Made by a program: the position numbers and the translations under genes. The notes beneath the pieces were generated by a model. The model searched no databases. It worked only from the letters and a program-made list of their open reading frames with translations, and was not told the origin of the DNA. Shown one piece after another: positions 1 through 7,075 of a stretch of DNA of 53,021 nucleotides; within the stretch, counting starts at the first letter, position 1; each line of letters begins with the position of its first letter. This DNA comes from JAIEPT01 sp038217425 (GTDB lineage: Bacteria > Planctomycetota > Planctomycetia > Gemmatales > Gemmataceae). The stretch spans positions 1 through 53,021 of the forward strand of contig JBBQPM010000024.1 of assembly GCA_038217425.1 (NCBI GenBank), read 5' to 3'.

Positions 1-1
1 A

Positions 2-217
2 GCTCCGCCGTATCAGGTCGCGCCGAGCCTTTCCGGCACGGCCACCAATGCCTGCAACGACGACATCGGCATGTACGGACACAGCTACGCCGGGCAGGGC
101 ATGTGCGTTGCGTTTGGCGATCGTTCCGTGAAGAATCTTTCCTTCACGGTAACGGGCCAAACCTTCGCCCGGCTTATCACCCCCGGCGATGGCAAACCCG
201 CCGGCGCCGACTGGTAA
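2..217 (+). CDS. DUF1559 pseudopilin-like protein, C-terminal fragment
   Basis: This is the last 71 codons of a gene whose start lies before the window. The reading frame enters at base 2 and ends at a TAA at 215-217. The protein end (…GDRSVKNLSFTVTG… to …GKPAGADW) is almost the same as the ends of the two complete genes that follow, so it is the first visible member of a tandem array of at least three copies. DUF1559 proteins are planctomycete secreted or envelope proteins with a type IV prepilin-like N-terminus and a C-terminal Gly/Asp-rich signature. Function is unknown. Differences from the next copies (NDDIGMYGHSYAG and AFGDRSVK instead of NNDQGMYGHSFAG and AMGDRSVR) show it is a true paralogue. 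The N-terminus cannot be judged. Confidence 0.85.
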   Translation, partial: APPYQVAPSLSGTATNACNDDIGMYGHSYAGQGMCVAFGDRSVKNLSFTVTGQTFARLITPGDGKPAGADW

Positions 218-309
218 GTCAAGAGAAGGGTTTTCCAGCGAATTTCAGAGCCGCTATTGAAGCGGCCTGAAGTTCGAGTAAGTTCCAATCAGATCTTTCA
301 GTCTCCTTG

Positions 310-333
310 GGGGAACGAGGTTCCTCGTTCCCC
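310..333. repeat. Hairpin between DUF1559 copies 1 and 2
   Basis: A perfect 11-bp inverted repeat (GGGGAACGAGG / CCTCGTTCCCC) separated by TT, lying 37 bases before the second gene's ATG. It is followed by a run of T residues (about 341-356), so it could terminate upstream transcription or form a leader structure. A second imperfect hairpin lies closer to the preceding stop codon at 240-275. The same two-hairpin arrangement recurs after the next gene with different bases. Confidence 0.7.
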
Positions 334-369
334 TATTGTCATTTTTATTTTTTTTCCAGAGGTGTTCCC

Positions 370-1293
370 ATGCGTAGACGATCGGGTTTTACCCTGATCG
401 AATTGTTGATCGTGATTGCCATCATCGGCATCTTGATCGCTTCGATCGCGGTGGCAGTGACCAAGGCGAAAGAACTCGCCAACAATCTCGACATGAAAAA
501 CAACATGAAAGAACTGACGACCGCCTGCCTCACCGCGGACGGCGATCATCGTAAGCTCCCTCCTGCCTGGGGCGCTTACGGCAGGCCCAGGCCCGGTACC
601 ACCACCAAGGTAACCAGCGGCGTGTTCTTTCACATGCTGCCCTACCTGCAACAAAAGGCGATGTTCGATTTGACCACCGGTCACACGTACATTCCCGTAT
701 ACGCTTCGAAGCTCGACCCGACCTTCCCGGCTTCCCCTGGCACGCACACCAGTTACGTCGCGAATATTCGCGTATTCTCGACTTTCGCGGCAGGAAAGCA
801 AGAGTTCGAGTCCGTTGCCATGGCCAGCGCCAACACGCTCACCCATTTCTCGATTGAGACGATCCCCGACGGCAACGGCAGCACCATCTTCTTCGCCACC
901 AAGTACGCGGTCTGCTCCAATGGTACGGCGAATACGGCCAACAGCTACACCGGCGCCCCGAGCCACACCAACGGCCCCTACTTCGGCGCGGGCAGCTACG
1001 ACAACAACTCGCTGGTTCCCAAGGAAGCGATCCCCATAGGAACCGGCACCACGGGAACCTCCGCCGGCGCCGGCGCGGCTCCGCCGTATCAGGTTTCGCC
1101 CTCCCTTTCCGGCACGGCGACCAATGCCTGCAACAACGATCAAGGCATGTACGGTCACAGCTTCGCTGGCCAGGGCATGTGCGTCGCCATGGGCGACCGG
1201 TCCGTGCGGAATTTGTCCTTTACGGTGACGGGCCAAACCTTCGCCCGACTTATCACCCCTGGCGACGGCAAACCTGCCGGCGCCGACTGGTAA
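370..1293 (+). CDS. DUF1559 pseudopilin-like protein, copy 2
   Basis: A 307-aa DUF1559 protein. The start is placed at ATG 370 because the N-terminus MRRRSGFTLIELLIVIAI is a type IV prepilin-like signal: a basic leader, Gly6 before the cleavage point, Phe7 as the new N-terminus, Glu11 as the conserved Glu5 of mature pseudopilins, then a hydrophobic helix to about residue 28. Reading further upstream would only add translated hairpin sequence. The body is a beta-rich secreted domain and the C-terminus has the DUF1559 signature (GDRSVRNLSF … PGDGKPAGADW). Known for the family: abundant paralogues in planctomycetes, presumed exported and processed by a prepilin peptidase; function unknown. It is nearly identical to the next gene except around residues 75-135 and 200-220. 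Confidence 0.92.
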   Translation: MRRRSGFTLIELLIVIAIIGILIASIAVAVTKAKELANNLDMKNNMKELTTACLTADGDHRKLPPAWGAYGRPRPGTTTKVTSGVFFHMLPYLQQKAMFDLTTGHTYIPVYASKLDPTFPASPGTHTSYVANIRVFSTFAAGKQEFESVAMASANTLTHFSIETIPDGNGSTIFFATKYAVCSNGTANTANSYTGAPSHTNGPYFGAGSYDNNSLVPKEAIPIGTGTTGTSAGAGAAPPYQVSPSLSGTATNACNNDQGMYGHSFAGQGMCVAMGDRSVRNLSFTVTGQTFARLITPGDGKPAGADW

Positions 1294-1383
1294 GAAAAAA
1301 GCACGTCGTTGCAGCGGATTTCGGGCCGTGACCGCGGCCTGAAATCCAGGTTCGTATTCATCTATCCTCACGGACTCTATGTC

Positions 1384-1407
1384 GGGGACGAGAGTTCTCT
1401 CGTCCCC
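1384..1407. repeat. Hairpin between DUF1559 copies 2 and 3
   Basis: A perfect 11-bp inverted repeat (GGGGACGAGAG / CTCTCGTCCCC) with a TT loop, 35 bases before the ATG of copy 3. Stem length and loop match the hairpin at 310-333 but several base pairs are changed on both arms, so the structure is kept while the sequence varies. A second hairpin (1316-1347, arms GGATTTC…GGCCG / CGGCC…GAAATCC) lies closer to the stop codon, as after copy 1. Confidence 0.7.
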
Positions 1408-1442
1408 CACCTGTCATTTCCTCATTCTCCGGAGGCGTTCCC

Positions 1443-2366
1443 ATGCGTAGACGGTCTGGTTTCACTCTGATCGAATTGCTGATCGTGATTGCCATCATCG
1501 GCATTTTGATCGCATCGATCGCGGTGGCAGTGACGAAGGCGAAAGAACTCGCCAACAACCTCGACATGAAGAACAACATGAAAGAATTGACGACCGCTTG
1601 CCTCACCGCGGACGGTGATCACAGGAAGCTTCCCCCTGCGTGGGGAGCTTACGGCAGGCCGCGGCCCGGCACCACGGCCAAGGTGACCCGGGGCGTGCTC
1701 TTCCACCTCCTGCCCTACCTGCAGCAAAAGCCGATGTTCGACTTGACCGGCAGTTGGACGCACGTCCCCGTGTTTGCCTCGAAGCTCGACCCGACGTACC
1801 CCGCTTCTCCTTCGACGCACACCAGTTATGTCTCGAATATTCGCGTCTTCTCGACCTTTGCCGCGGGCAAACAAGAGTTTGAATCCGTCGCCATGGCGAG
1901 CGCTAACACGCTCACCCATTTTTCGATCGAGACGATCCCCGACGGCAACGGCAGCACCATCTTCTTCGCTACCAAGTACGCCATCTGCTCCAACGGCACC
2001 GCGAACACGGCCAACCACTACAGCCAGGCTCCCAGCCATGCGGACGGCGCCTACTTCGGCGCGGGCAGTTACGACAACAACTCGCTGGTTCCCAAGGAAG
2101 CGATCCCCGTAGGAACCGGCACCACGGGAACCTCCGCCGGTGCCGGCGCGGCTCCGCCGTATCAGGTTTCGCCCTCCCTTTCCGGCACGGCGACCAATGC
2201 CTGCAACAACGATCAAGGCATGTACGGTCACAGCTTCGCCGGGCAGGGCATGTGCGTCGCCATGGGCGATCGTTCCGTGCGCAATCTTTCCTTCACGGTG
2301 ACGGGCCAAACCTTCGCCCGGCTCATCACCCCCGGCGACGGCAAACCCGCCGGCGCCGACTGGTAA
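1443..2366 (+). CDS. DUF1559 pseudopilin-like protein, copy 3
   Basis: A 307-aa protein of the same length as the preceding gene and almost identical over the first 75 and last 85 residues. ATG 1443 is preceded by a CCGGAGGCG ribosome-binding site and opens with the same prepilin-like leader (Gly6/Phe7 processing site, Glu11). The differing residues cluster: TTKVTSGVFFHML versus TAKVTRGVLFHLL, TTGHTYIPVYAS versus TGSWTHVPVFAS, and NSYTGAPSHTNGPYF versus NHYSQAPSHADGAYF. This pattern suggests gene conversion at the ends with free drift or selection in a central surface region. It is the last copy visible and is followed by a strong terminator. Function unknown; expected exported pseudopilin-like protein. 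Confidence 0.92.
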   Translation: MRRRSGFTLIELLIVIAIIGILIASIAVAVTKAKELANNLDMKNNMKELTTACLTADGDHRKLPPAWGAYGRPRPGTTAKVTRGVLFHLLPYLQQKPMFDLTGSWTHVPVFASKLDPTYPASPSTHTSYVSNIRVFSTFAAGKQEFESVAMASANTLTHFSIETIPDGNGSTIFFATKYAICSNGTANTANHYSQAPSHADGAYFGAGSYDNNSLVPKEAIPVGTGTTGTSAGAGAAPPYQVSPSLSGTATNACNNDQGMYGHSFAGQGMCVAMGDRSVRNLSFTVTGQTFARLITPGDGKPAGADW

Positions 2367-2392
2367 ACCCTGTCGATATCCGACTCGCGAGG

Positions 2393-2424
2393 AGGCCAGG
2401 AGTTCGCTCCTGGCCTTCTTCTTT
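2393..2424 (+). terminator. Rho-independent terminator after DUF1559 array
   Basis: A 10-bp perfect stem (AGGCCAGGAG / CTCCTGGCCT) capped by a TTCG tetraloop and followed by TCTTCTTT. It sits 27 bases after the stop codon of the third DUF1559 gene and looks like a classic intrinsic terminator. Confidence 0.85.
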
Positions 2425-2469
2425 GCACACTTGACGTTTCCCCGTCTTCACGAATACTTTAACTGAGTT

Positions 2470-2688
2470 GGCGAGCGGGGGACGTTAGTCCCCCGGTACG
2501 TAAAAGTGTACGCGGTCAACAATGAGGCGTCGAATTTCCGAGCCAGAAGCGTAAGCGACGATTTTCGCAAGATCGTCGCTTACGCTTCCGGCTCGGAAAG
2601 AAATCACGAACGTCTCCGTTTCGGCCGCGCACGGTATATTTGCCCGCACAGTCGTCACGTACCGGGGGACTAACGTCCCCCGCTCGCC
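2470..2688. repeat. Nested palindromic element upstream of purA (MITE-like)
   Basis: A 219-bp symmetric element. Its ends are a perfect 32-bp inverted repeat (2470-2501 and 2657-2688); each arm also contains its own small palindrome (GGGGGAC-GTTA-GTCCCCC). In the middle is a second inverted repeat, 2535-2562 against 2572-2599, 28 bp with one mismatch. The element could therefore fold as one long cruciform or three separate hairpins. No coding sequence is visible in it. It ends 29 bases before the purA ATG, so purA's promoter lies inside or upstream of it; a TATATT at 2635-2640 could be a -10 box. It resembles non-autonomous miniature elements or palindromic intergenic repeats. Confidence 0.75.
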
Positions 2689-2717
2689 TTATCTCTGTCT
2701 TTGCCTCGGCACATGTT

Positions 2718-4010
2718 ATGGCCAATACCGCCGTCGTCGGACTTCAGTGGGGCGATGAAGCCAAGGGCAAGATCGTCGACATCCTCACCGCCGACCATCA
2801 CGTGGTCGTGCGCTACAACGGCGGCGCCAACGCCGGGCATACTGTCGTGCGCGACGGCAAGACCTACAAACTCTCGCTGCTGCCGACCGGCATCCTCTCG
2901 CCGCACATGCAAGCCGTCATCGCCAACGGCGTCGTCGTCAATCCGGTCCGCTTTCTGGAAGAAGTCGACAATCTGCAGCGCGCGGGCATCGCCGTCGGTC
3001 CCGCGAACCTGGCCCTGAGCGACCATGCCCACCTCATCTTCCCGTATCACATGGAGGAAGAGAAGCTGGGGGAGGAAGGTTCCGCCGCCGCCATCGGCAC
3101 CACGGGCCGCGGCATCGGGCCGTGCTATCAAGACAAGGTGAGCCGAACCAACGGCATCCGCGTCGGTGAACTTCTCTATCCCGACCATTTGCGCGAGCGT
3201 CTGCGCCGGATCGTGCCGCGCAAGAACGCCGTCTTCAAGGCGCTGCTCCCCGCGGCCGAGCAATTCGACGCCGACCGGCTTTGCGACGAATACCTGGGCT
3301 ACGCCGAGAAGATCAAGGGGCACATCGTCAACACGACGCATCTCTTGCACCGGGCGCTCGAGGGGGGCAAGAATCTGCTCTTCGAGGCGGCACAGGGGAG
3401 TCTGCTCGACGTCGACCACGGTACGTATCCGTACGTGACCAGTTCGAGCAGTTCGACGACGGGGATCTGGAGCGGTTCGGGCGTGCCGGCGCGGAAGTTG
3501 GACCGAATCATCGGCATCATCAAATCGTACACGACGCGCGTGGGCCGAGGCCCGTTTCCGACGGAACTCGACGACGGTCCAGACGGCATCGGCGAGCGCA
3601 TCCGCCGCACGGGCCGGGAGTACGGCACGGTGACGGGTCGGCCGCGGCGCTGCGGTTGGTTCGACGCCGTGTCGGTGAAGCACACGGCCCGGTTGGGGGG
3701 CGTTGACGAACTCGCTGCCATGTTGCTCGACGTTCTCAGCGTGGTCGACGAACTGAAGATTTGCGTTGCCTATGAATTTCGCGGCCAGCGCGTCGACGAA
3801 TTCCCCGGCGACGCGTTTCTTTTGGATGAATGTAAGCCGATCTACGAGACGATGCCAGGGTGGAAGGTGGACGTGACGCACGCCAAGAAGCCGGGCGACT
3901 TGCCGGCCGCCGCCCGAAAATATCTGGACCGCCTGGCGGAGTTGATCGGCCTGCCGGTGACGATCGTCTCGGTCGGCCCCGACCGCGAGCAGACGATATT
4001 CATGAAGTGA
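2718..4010 (+). CDS. purA: Adenylosuccinate synthetase
   Basis: A 430-aa enzyme that joins IMP and aspartate with GTP hydrolysis to make adenylosuccinate, the first committed step from IMP to AMP, in the cytoplasm. The start at ATG 2718 gives the normal length and N-terminus; upstream in-frame codons read through the palindromic element. The GTP/IMP loop GDEAKGK (residues 12-18) carries the catalytic Asp13, and NAGHTVV carries His41, the same numbering as in E. coli PurA. The third loop position is Ala where many homologues have Gly. Other signatures: GTTGRGIGPCYQDK, TRVGRGPFPTE and TGRPRRCGWFD. No strong Shine-Dalgarno sequence is visible. A hairpin terminator follows. Confidence 0.97.
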   Translation: MANTAVVGLQWGDEAKGKIVDILTADHHVVVRYNGGANAGHTVVRDGKTYKLSLLPTGILSPHMQAVIANGVVVNPVRFLEEVDNLQRAGIAVGPANLALSDHAHLIFPYHMEEEKLGEEGSAAAIGTTGRGIGPCYQDKVSRTNGIRVGELLYPDHLRERLRRIVPRKNAVFKALLPAAEQFDADRLCDEYLGYAEKIKGHIVNTTHLLHRALEGGKNLLFEAAQGSLLDVDHGTYPYVTSSSSSTTGIWSGSGVPARKLDRIIGIIKSYTTRVGRGPFPTELDDGPDGIGERIRRTGREYGTVTGRPRRCGWFDAVSVKHTARLGGVDELAAMLLDVLSVVDELKICVAYEFRGQRVDEFPGDAFLLDECKPIYETMPGWKVDVTHAKKPGDLPAAARKYLDRLAELIGLPVTIVSVGPDREQTIFMK

Positions 4011-4024
4011 AGTGCGTTTCCCCT

Positions 4025-4058
4025 TTTAGCGCTCGCGAGGCATCGTGCGAGCGCTAAA
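4025..4058. terminator. Hairpin after purA
   Basis: A perfect 12-bp inverted repeat (TTTAGCGCTCGC / GCGAGCGCTAAA) with a 10-base loop, 14 bases after the purA stop. T residues flank it on the left only (4024-4027), so it would terminate better on the minus strand; it may be an intergenic repeat used as an mRNA end. Confidence 0.55.
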
Positions 4059-4145
4059 CAGGGAGGGGGGAAGTCGCCTTCCCTTTTTCGCCCGGGTTCG
4101 TATCATTACGGTTTGGAATTTCGAGATTGAAGTGAGGGGTTCGTC

Positions 4146-4382
4146 ATGGGTGCTCGTCGAATTCGCCGGGATCAAATTGCGCACGACCAAAAGCTCTCGC
4201 GCCGCGTCAATGGCGTACTGAAGGTCAAGGAACGCGCTCGCCGCGACGCCCGGATCGGCGCTCTCGTGCAGCAGGGGAAACTCCCCTACATCCCCTCCGT
4301 CATGAGCTGGCTGAGTTCCAAACTCGACAAGCCAAGCACGCTCATCACGCAGGAAGAAGTCGATCAGCTCGTCAAGAAGTAA
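4146..4382 (+). CDS. Small basic hypothetical protein
   Basis: A 78-aa protein starting at ATG 4146 behind a GTGAGGGG ribosome-binding site. The N-terminal half is strongly basic (MGARRIRRDQIAHDQ, then KVKERARRDAR) and the C-terminal half is amphipathic (SVMSWLSSKLDKPS…ITQEEVDQLVKK). There is no signal peptide or membrane segment. The Lys/Arg content would fit a nucleic-acid- or ribosome-associated protein, but this is only inference and I do not recognise the family. It stands alone between the purA terminator and a convergent minus-strand gene. Codon use fits its neighbours, which with the ribosome-binding site supports it as a real gene. Confidence 0.7.
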   Translation: MGARRIRRDQIAHDQKLSRRVNGVLKVKERARRDARIGALVQQGKLPYIPSVMSWLSSKLDKPSTLITQEEVDQLVKK

Positions 4383-4421
4383 CTTCACTCGATCAAAGAT
4401 TCACGCACGGCGGGCCGCTCG

Positions 4422-4457
4422 ATCCCAGGGGTTCGGAGTACCTCACCCGTTGGGCTT
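4422..4457. repeat. Copy 1 of a 36-bp intergenic repeat
   Basis: A 36-bp sequence (ATCCCAGGGGTTCGGAGTAC…) that recurs with one mismatch at 30881-30916 and, inverted, at 30825-30860. Its right part overlaps the 3' end of the minus-strand gene ending at 4443 and supplies that gene's stop codon and last codons. Confidence 0.75.
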
Positions 4458-4787
4458 GGCCGCGTGGTCCTTGCACATCGAGACCACGCGCGGGAAGATC
4501 GGAATCCGCTTCCAGAGCCGATGCCAGCCCCAACATCTTACGACCGCAGGCTTTCGGCAATAGCTGCAGATCACCCACCGGCCCTGCTCGTCGCGCAGGC
4601 ATCCCTCAAACTGCGTCTCGTAGTCCAGTATCATCGCCGGCGTCACGTCTCGGCTCGCCAATTCTTCCTTGATCCAGCGCACCGCGTCCGGATCCATGCC
4701 CCAACGCTCCACGGTGACGCGGTTGAGCAGGTCGTCCGTCTCGGCTCGGCGAATGTTGGCGAGGAATTTCTGCTCGTCATCCAGCAT
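4443..4787 (-). CDS. Hypothetical zinc-ribbon-like protein
   Basis: A 114-aa cytoplasmic protein. The N-terminal two thirds is helical and charged (MLDDEQKFLANIRRAETDDLL…), and the C-terminal third has CSYCRKPAVV…CKDHAAKPNG, a CxxC…CxxH set that could bind one zinc ion. I do not recognise a named family. It overlaps the 3' end of the upstream transporter gene by 11 bases, so the two are probably co-transcribed. The last residues (KPNG-stop) are encoded by a dispersed 36-bp repeat, suggesting the original C-terminus was replaced when the repeat landed there. Confidence 0.7.
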   Translation of the reverse strand: MLDDEQKFLANIRRAETDDLLNRVTVERWGMDPDAVRWIKEELASRDVTPAMILDYETQFEGCLRDEQGRWVICSYCRKPAVVRCWGWHRLWKRIPIFPRVVSMCKDHAAKPNG

Positions 4788-5679
4788 GTGCCCGCTCCAG
4801 GTTTCGCGCCCGCCGACGGAAGTTCAGCGCCAGCGGCAACCCGCCTACCATCGCCGCCCCGGCGTAAAAGAGCACCATGTACAGCACGTCGCTCCCCAGC
4901 TGCTCATTCCCCGGCGGCACCAAAACCGTCTTGAGCAGGAGCGCCAGGTTCATGTTCCGCATCGTCGCTTCGATGCCGGCCGTGAAACAATCCGCGAGCG
5001 GCCAGCGCATCAAACGAAACGGCAGCATGTTGAGCTGCATGCTGAGCACGCAGAACACGATGAGCGCTATCGGCACCCGCAACGGCGGACGCAGCGGTTC
5101 GATCTGCCCGCTCCCCATCGAGCAAATGACCATGAAGACGACGACCGCGAACCCCACCCGCAGACAAATCCGCGCGAAGCGATCCTTGTAGTCCGGGAAG
5201 ACGCGCGCCACCGCCATGCCGACTGCGAGCGGCAGAAGCAGATAGAGCCCGACCAGCGTAACGATTTCCAGCATCGGTACGCTGAAGCCCTCGGGGACAT
5301 GCCGGGAGGCGAGCAGTCGAAGCGTGGCCGGGACGGTGACGATGGTCCCCAGGGTGGAGAGGAACGTCAGCGAGATGGAGAGGGGGACATTGCCGCGTCC
5401 CAGGTACGTGAAGACTTTCGAGAGCGTCCCGCCGGGCATCGCCGACACGAGGATGAGCCCTAGGGCGAAGCCGTCTTCTAGCGCAAACCAGCGGCACAGG
5501 AGTTCGGCCACGAAGGGCAGGAGCAGCATCTGCACGGTGAAGGCGAGCACAAAGGAATGCGGTTTACGTGCGACATGGAGGAAATCGCGGACGACCAGCC
5601 CGGGGCCCATGCCGAGCATGAACAACGTGAGCTGAATCTTGGCGAAGAGATCCTCGTTTTGGCGGTAGAAGTCGAACAT
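4777..5679 (-). CDS. Bile acid:sodium symporter (BASS/SBF) family transporter
   Basis: A 300-aa polytopic membrane protein with about nine hydrophobic segments, matching the SBF family in length and pattern. The LGLILVSAMPGGTLSKVFTY segment (about residues 93-112) matches the family signature around the PGG of helix 4. Helix 9 carries EATMRNMNLALLL, the equivalent of the E…N sodium-site helix. Known members import bile acids, pantoate, pyruvate or other organic anions with sodium; the substrate cannot be read from sequence. The ATG at 5679 gives a normal start, though the ribosome-binding site is weak. The downstream zinc-ribbon gene overlaps its end. Confidence 0.8.
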   Translation of the reverse strand: MFDFYRQNEDLFAKIQLTLFMLGMGPGLVVRDFLHVARKPHSFVLAFTVQMLLLPFVAELLCRWFALEDGFALGLILVSAMPGGTLSKVFTYLGRGNVPLSISLTFLSTLGTIVTVPATLRLLASRHVPEGFSVPMLEIVTLVGLYLLLPLAVGMAVARVFPDYKDRFARICLRVGFAVVVFMVICSMGSGQIEPLRPPLRVPIALIVFCVLSMQLNMLPFRLMRWPLADCFTAGIEATMRNMNLALLLKTVLVPPGNEQLGSDVLYMVLFYAGAAMVGGLPLALNFRRRARNLERAHAG

Positions 5680-5859
5680 GGGGATATCTTAGGGCTTAAG
5701 GGAGAATGCGGTCGACAAAAATGAATCAGCCACAGAGGTCAAAGAGGACGCCGAGAATGGCAAACGACCATCGGTGACGGCTGGACGAGTCCGCTTTATT
5801 TCTCTGTGTCCCGGTGGCTTATTTTGACGACCTGATGTTACCTGGCGCGAGCGCGAAGA

Positions 5860-5901
5860 AACGAAAAACCGCCAGAACCTTGATGGGGGAGGTTCCGGCG
5901 G
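5860..5901 (-). terminator. Rho-independent terminator of the Cys-rich protein gene
   Basis: A 12-bp inverted repeat with one mismatch (5869-5880 / 5890-5901) followed on the minus strand by TTTTTCGTT. It lies 23 bases beyond the stop of the minus-strand gene ending at 5925. Confidence 0.8.
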
Positions 5902-5924
5902 CTCTCTCGGAAAGGGACGCTCGG

Positions 5925-6764
5925 TTATTTCGATTGGGGATAGACGGAGAGGATCACGGGCAGCGGCTGCGTCGACGAGGCGGGGACGATCGCGGGGTAG
6001 CTACCGGGGATCTGCTGGTACGTTTGGGGCCGCTCGGCGGGGGGCATGACGCGTGGCGGCGCGGGTTGCGGCGGGGTCGCCGGCGGAGTGGCGGGAGTCA
6101 CGCCGGGGTTCGTGGGAACGCCCACGTCACCGCCGGGAACGACGCACGGCGTGCAGGCGTCCTGCGTGCAAACGTTGCACTCCTGCTTGCCGTGCCTGTG
6201 CGTCTTCTGGTCGCGGGCAAACAGGCCGCGCAGGCATTCCAGCAGCGTCTTGGACTTGGCTCGGGGCGCCTTGTGATGGGTGTGGCCGAAATGTTTGGGG
6301 GTGTGGGCGTTGCAATCGTTGCCGCAGATGACGCCGCCGGAAGACCGGTTGCAATCGACTTCAATGATGGTGGACGAGATCGGCTGGGGATGGTAATGCC
6401 GGGCCGGCGCTGCGGAAGCGCAAGCGCCATTGGCGCAATGTGGGGCAGGAGCGGGAGTGCAAGCTTGCGGTTGCCAGGCTTGCCTTTGGGTAACGGGAGC
6501 GCAGCCGGCGGAGCTAGTGGGCTGGCAGACGGGCGTTGCGGTGACGACGCCCCCCGATTTGCAACCCCGATCGCACGGCTCGATGCAGGTGAGCGTCGCC
6601 AGCGGTCGGCACGGCTCGCACTGCACCATTTTGCAATCCATGGTTCGACATTCGACTGGCGTGAGCGCCACGGGGGGACAAACGACCGCCTGAACTTGGG
6701 CAAATGCCAGCGAACCGCAACAACTCCACGCAGCCACGGCCGCCGACAAGATCCACTTTCGCAT
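5925..6764 (-). CDS. Cysteine-rich secreted protein
   Basis: A 279-aa exported protein. The start is taken at 6764 because AGGAAAGGAA lies just upstream and the protein then opens with a clean signal peptide (MRKWILSAAVAAWSCC…LAFAQ, cleavage near residue 23). The mature part has over twenty cysteines in short CxxxxC and CxC groups (CPPVALTPVECRTMDC, CEPCRP, CIEPCDRGC, CNVCTQDACTPC), a His-rich centre (HTPKHFGHTHH), and a Pro-rich tail with PATPPATPPQPAPP. Such Cys/Pro-rich proteins are common in planctomycete envelopes and may be disulfide-linked wall or surface components; that role is inferred. It has its own terminator, so it is a single-gene unit. Confidence 0.8.
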   Translation of the reverse strand: MRKWILSAAVAAWSCCGSLAFAQVQAVVCPPVALTPVECRTMDCKMVQCEPCRPLATLTCIEPCDRGCKSGGVVTATPVCQPTSSAGCAPVTQRQAWQPQACTPAPAPHCANGACASAAPARHYHPQPISSTIIEVDCNRSSGGVICGNDCNAHTPKHFGHTHHKAPRAKSKTLLECLRGLFARDQKTHRHGKQECNVCTQDACTPCVVPGGDVGVPTNPGVTPATPPATPPQPAPPRVMPPAERPQTYQQIPGSYPAIVPASSTQPLPVILSVYPQSK

Positions 6765-6975
6765 TGGAATTCCTTTCCTGGATGAGCTTCCATGCATTCG
6801 TGAGTCCCGCCGAAACTGAAGCTGCGGGCTCTACGGACCTTTTCGGTAGATCGCCAGTTGCGAATGTCGGCGAAGCAGGCGAAATGCGGGCAAAAGCCCT
6901 GAAGCCGGGCGGACTTTCAGCTAAGGTTTCTCCAGCTTGCCGGGATTATGCCGCATATGGGGAATATTGCGACAA

Positions 6976-7045
6976 GAGCCGCGACCGCCAGGGAGCGGCT
7001 TGACGTTCCTGCGCACGTCAAGCTGCTCCCTGGCGGTCGCGGCTC
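6976..7045. repeat. Long palindrome after glgC
   Basis: A 31-bp inverted repeat (6976-7006 / 7015-7045) with one mismatch and an 8-base loop, rich in GCCGCGACCGCCAGGGAGC. It sits 30 bases past the stop of the minus-strand glgC and could end that transcript, although no T-run follows on the minus strand. Together with nearby sequence it fills the 310-base gap 6765-7075, where nothing else was recognised. Confidence 0.75.
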
Positions 7046-7075
7046 GTTAAATCCTTGTGTGCCGCGGGAAGCCCG

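Noticed and set aside
298..1410. Long minus-strand frames over the DUF1559 genes
   Set aside because: They mirror the plus-strand genes, have Gly/Arg/Val-rich composition, no signals or motifs, and recur in the same way over each copy.
5690..5820. Possible inverted repeat around GCCACAGAGG … CTCTGTGTCCCGGTGGC
   Set aside because: The arms match too poorly to call a repeat or hairpin.
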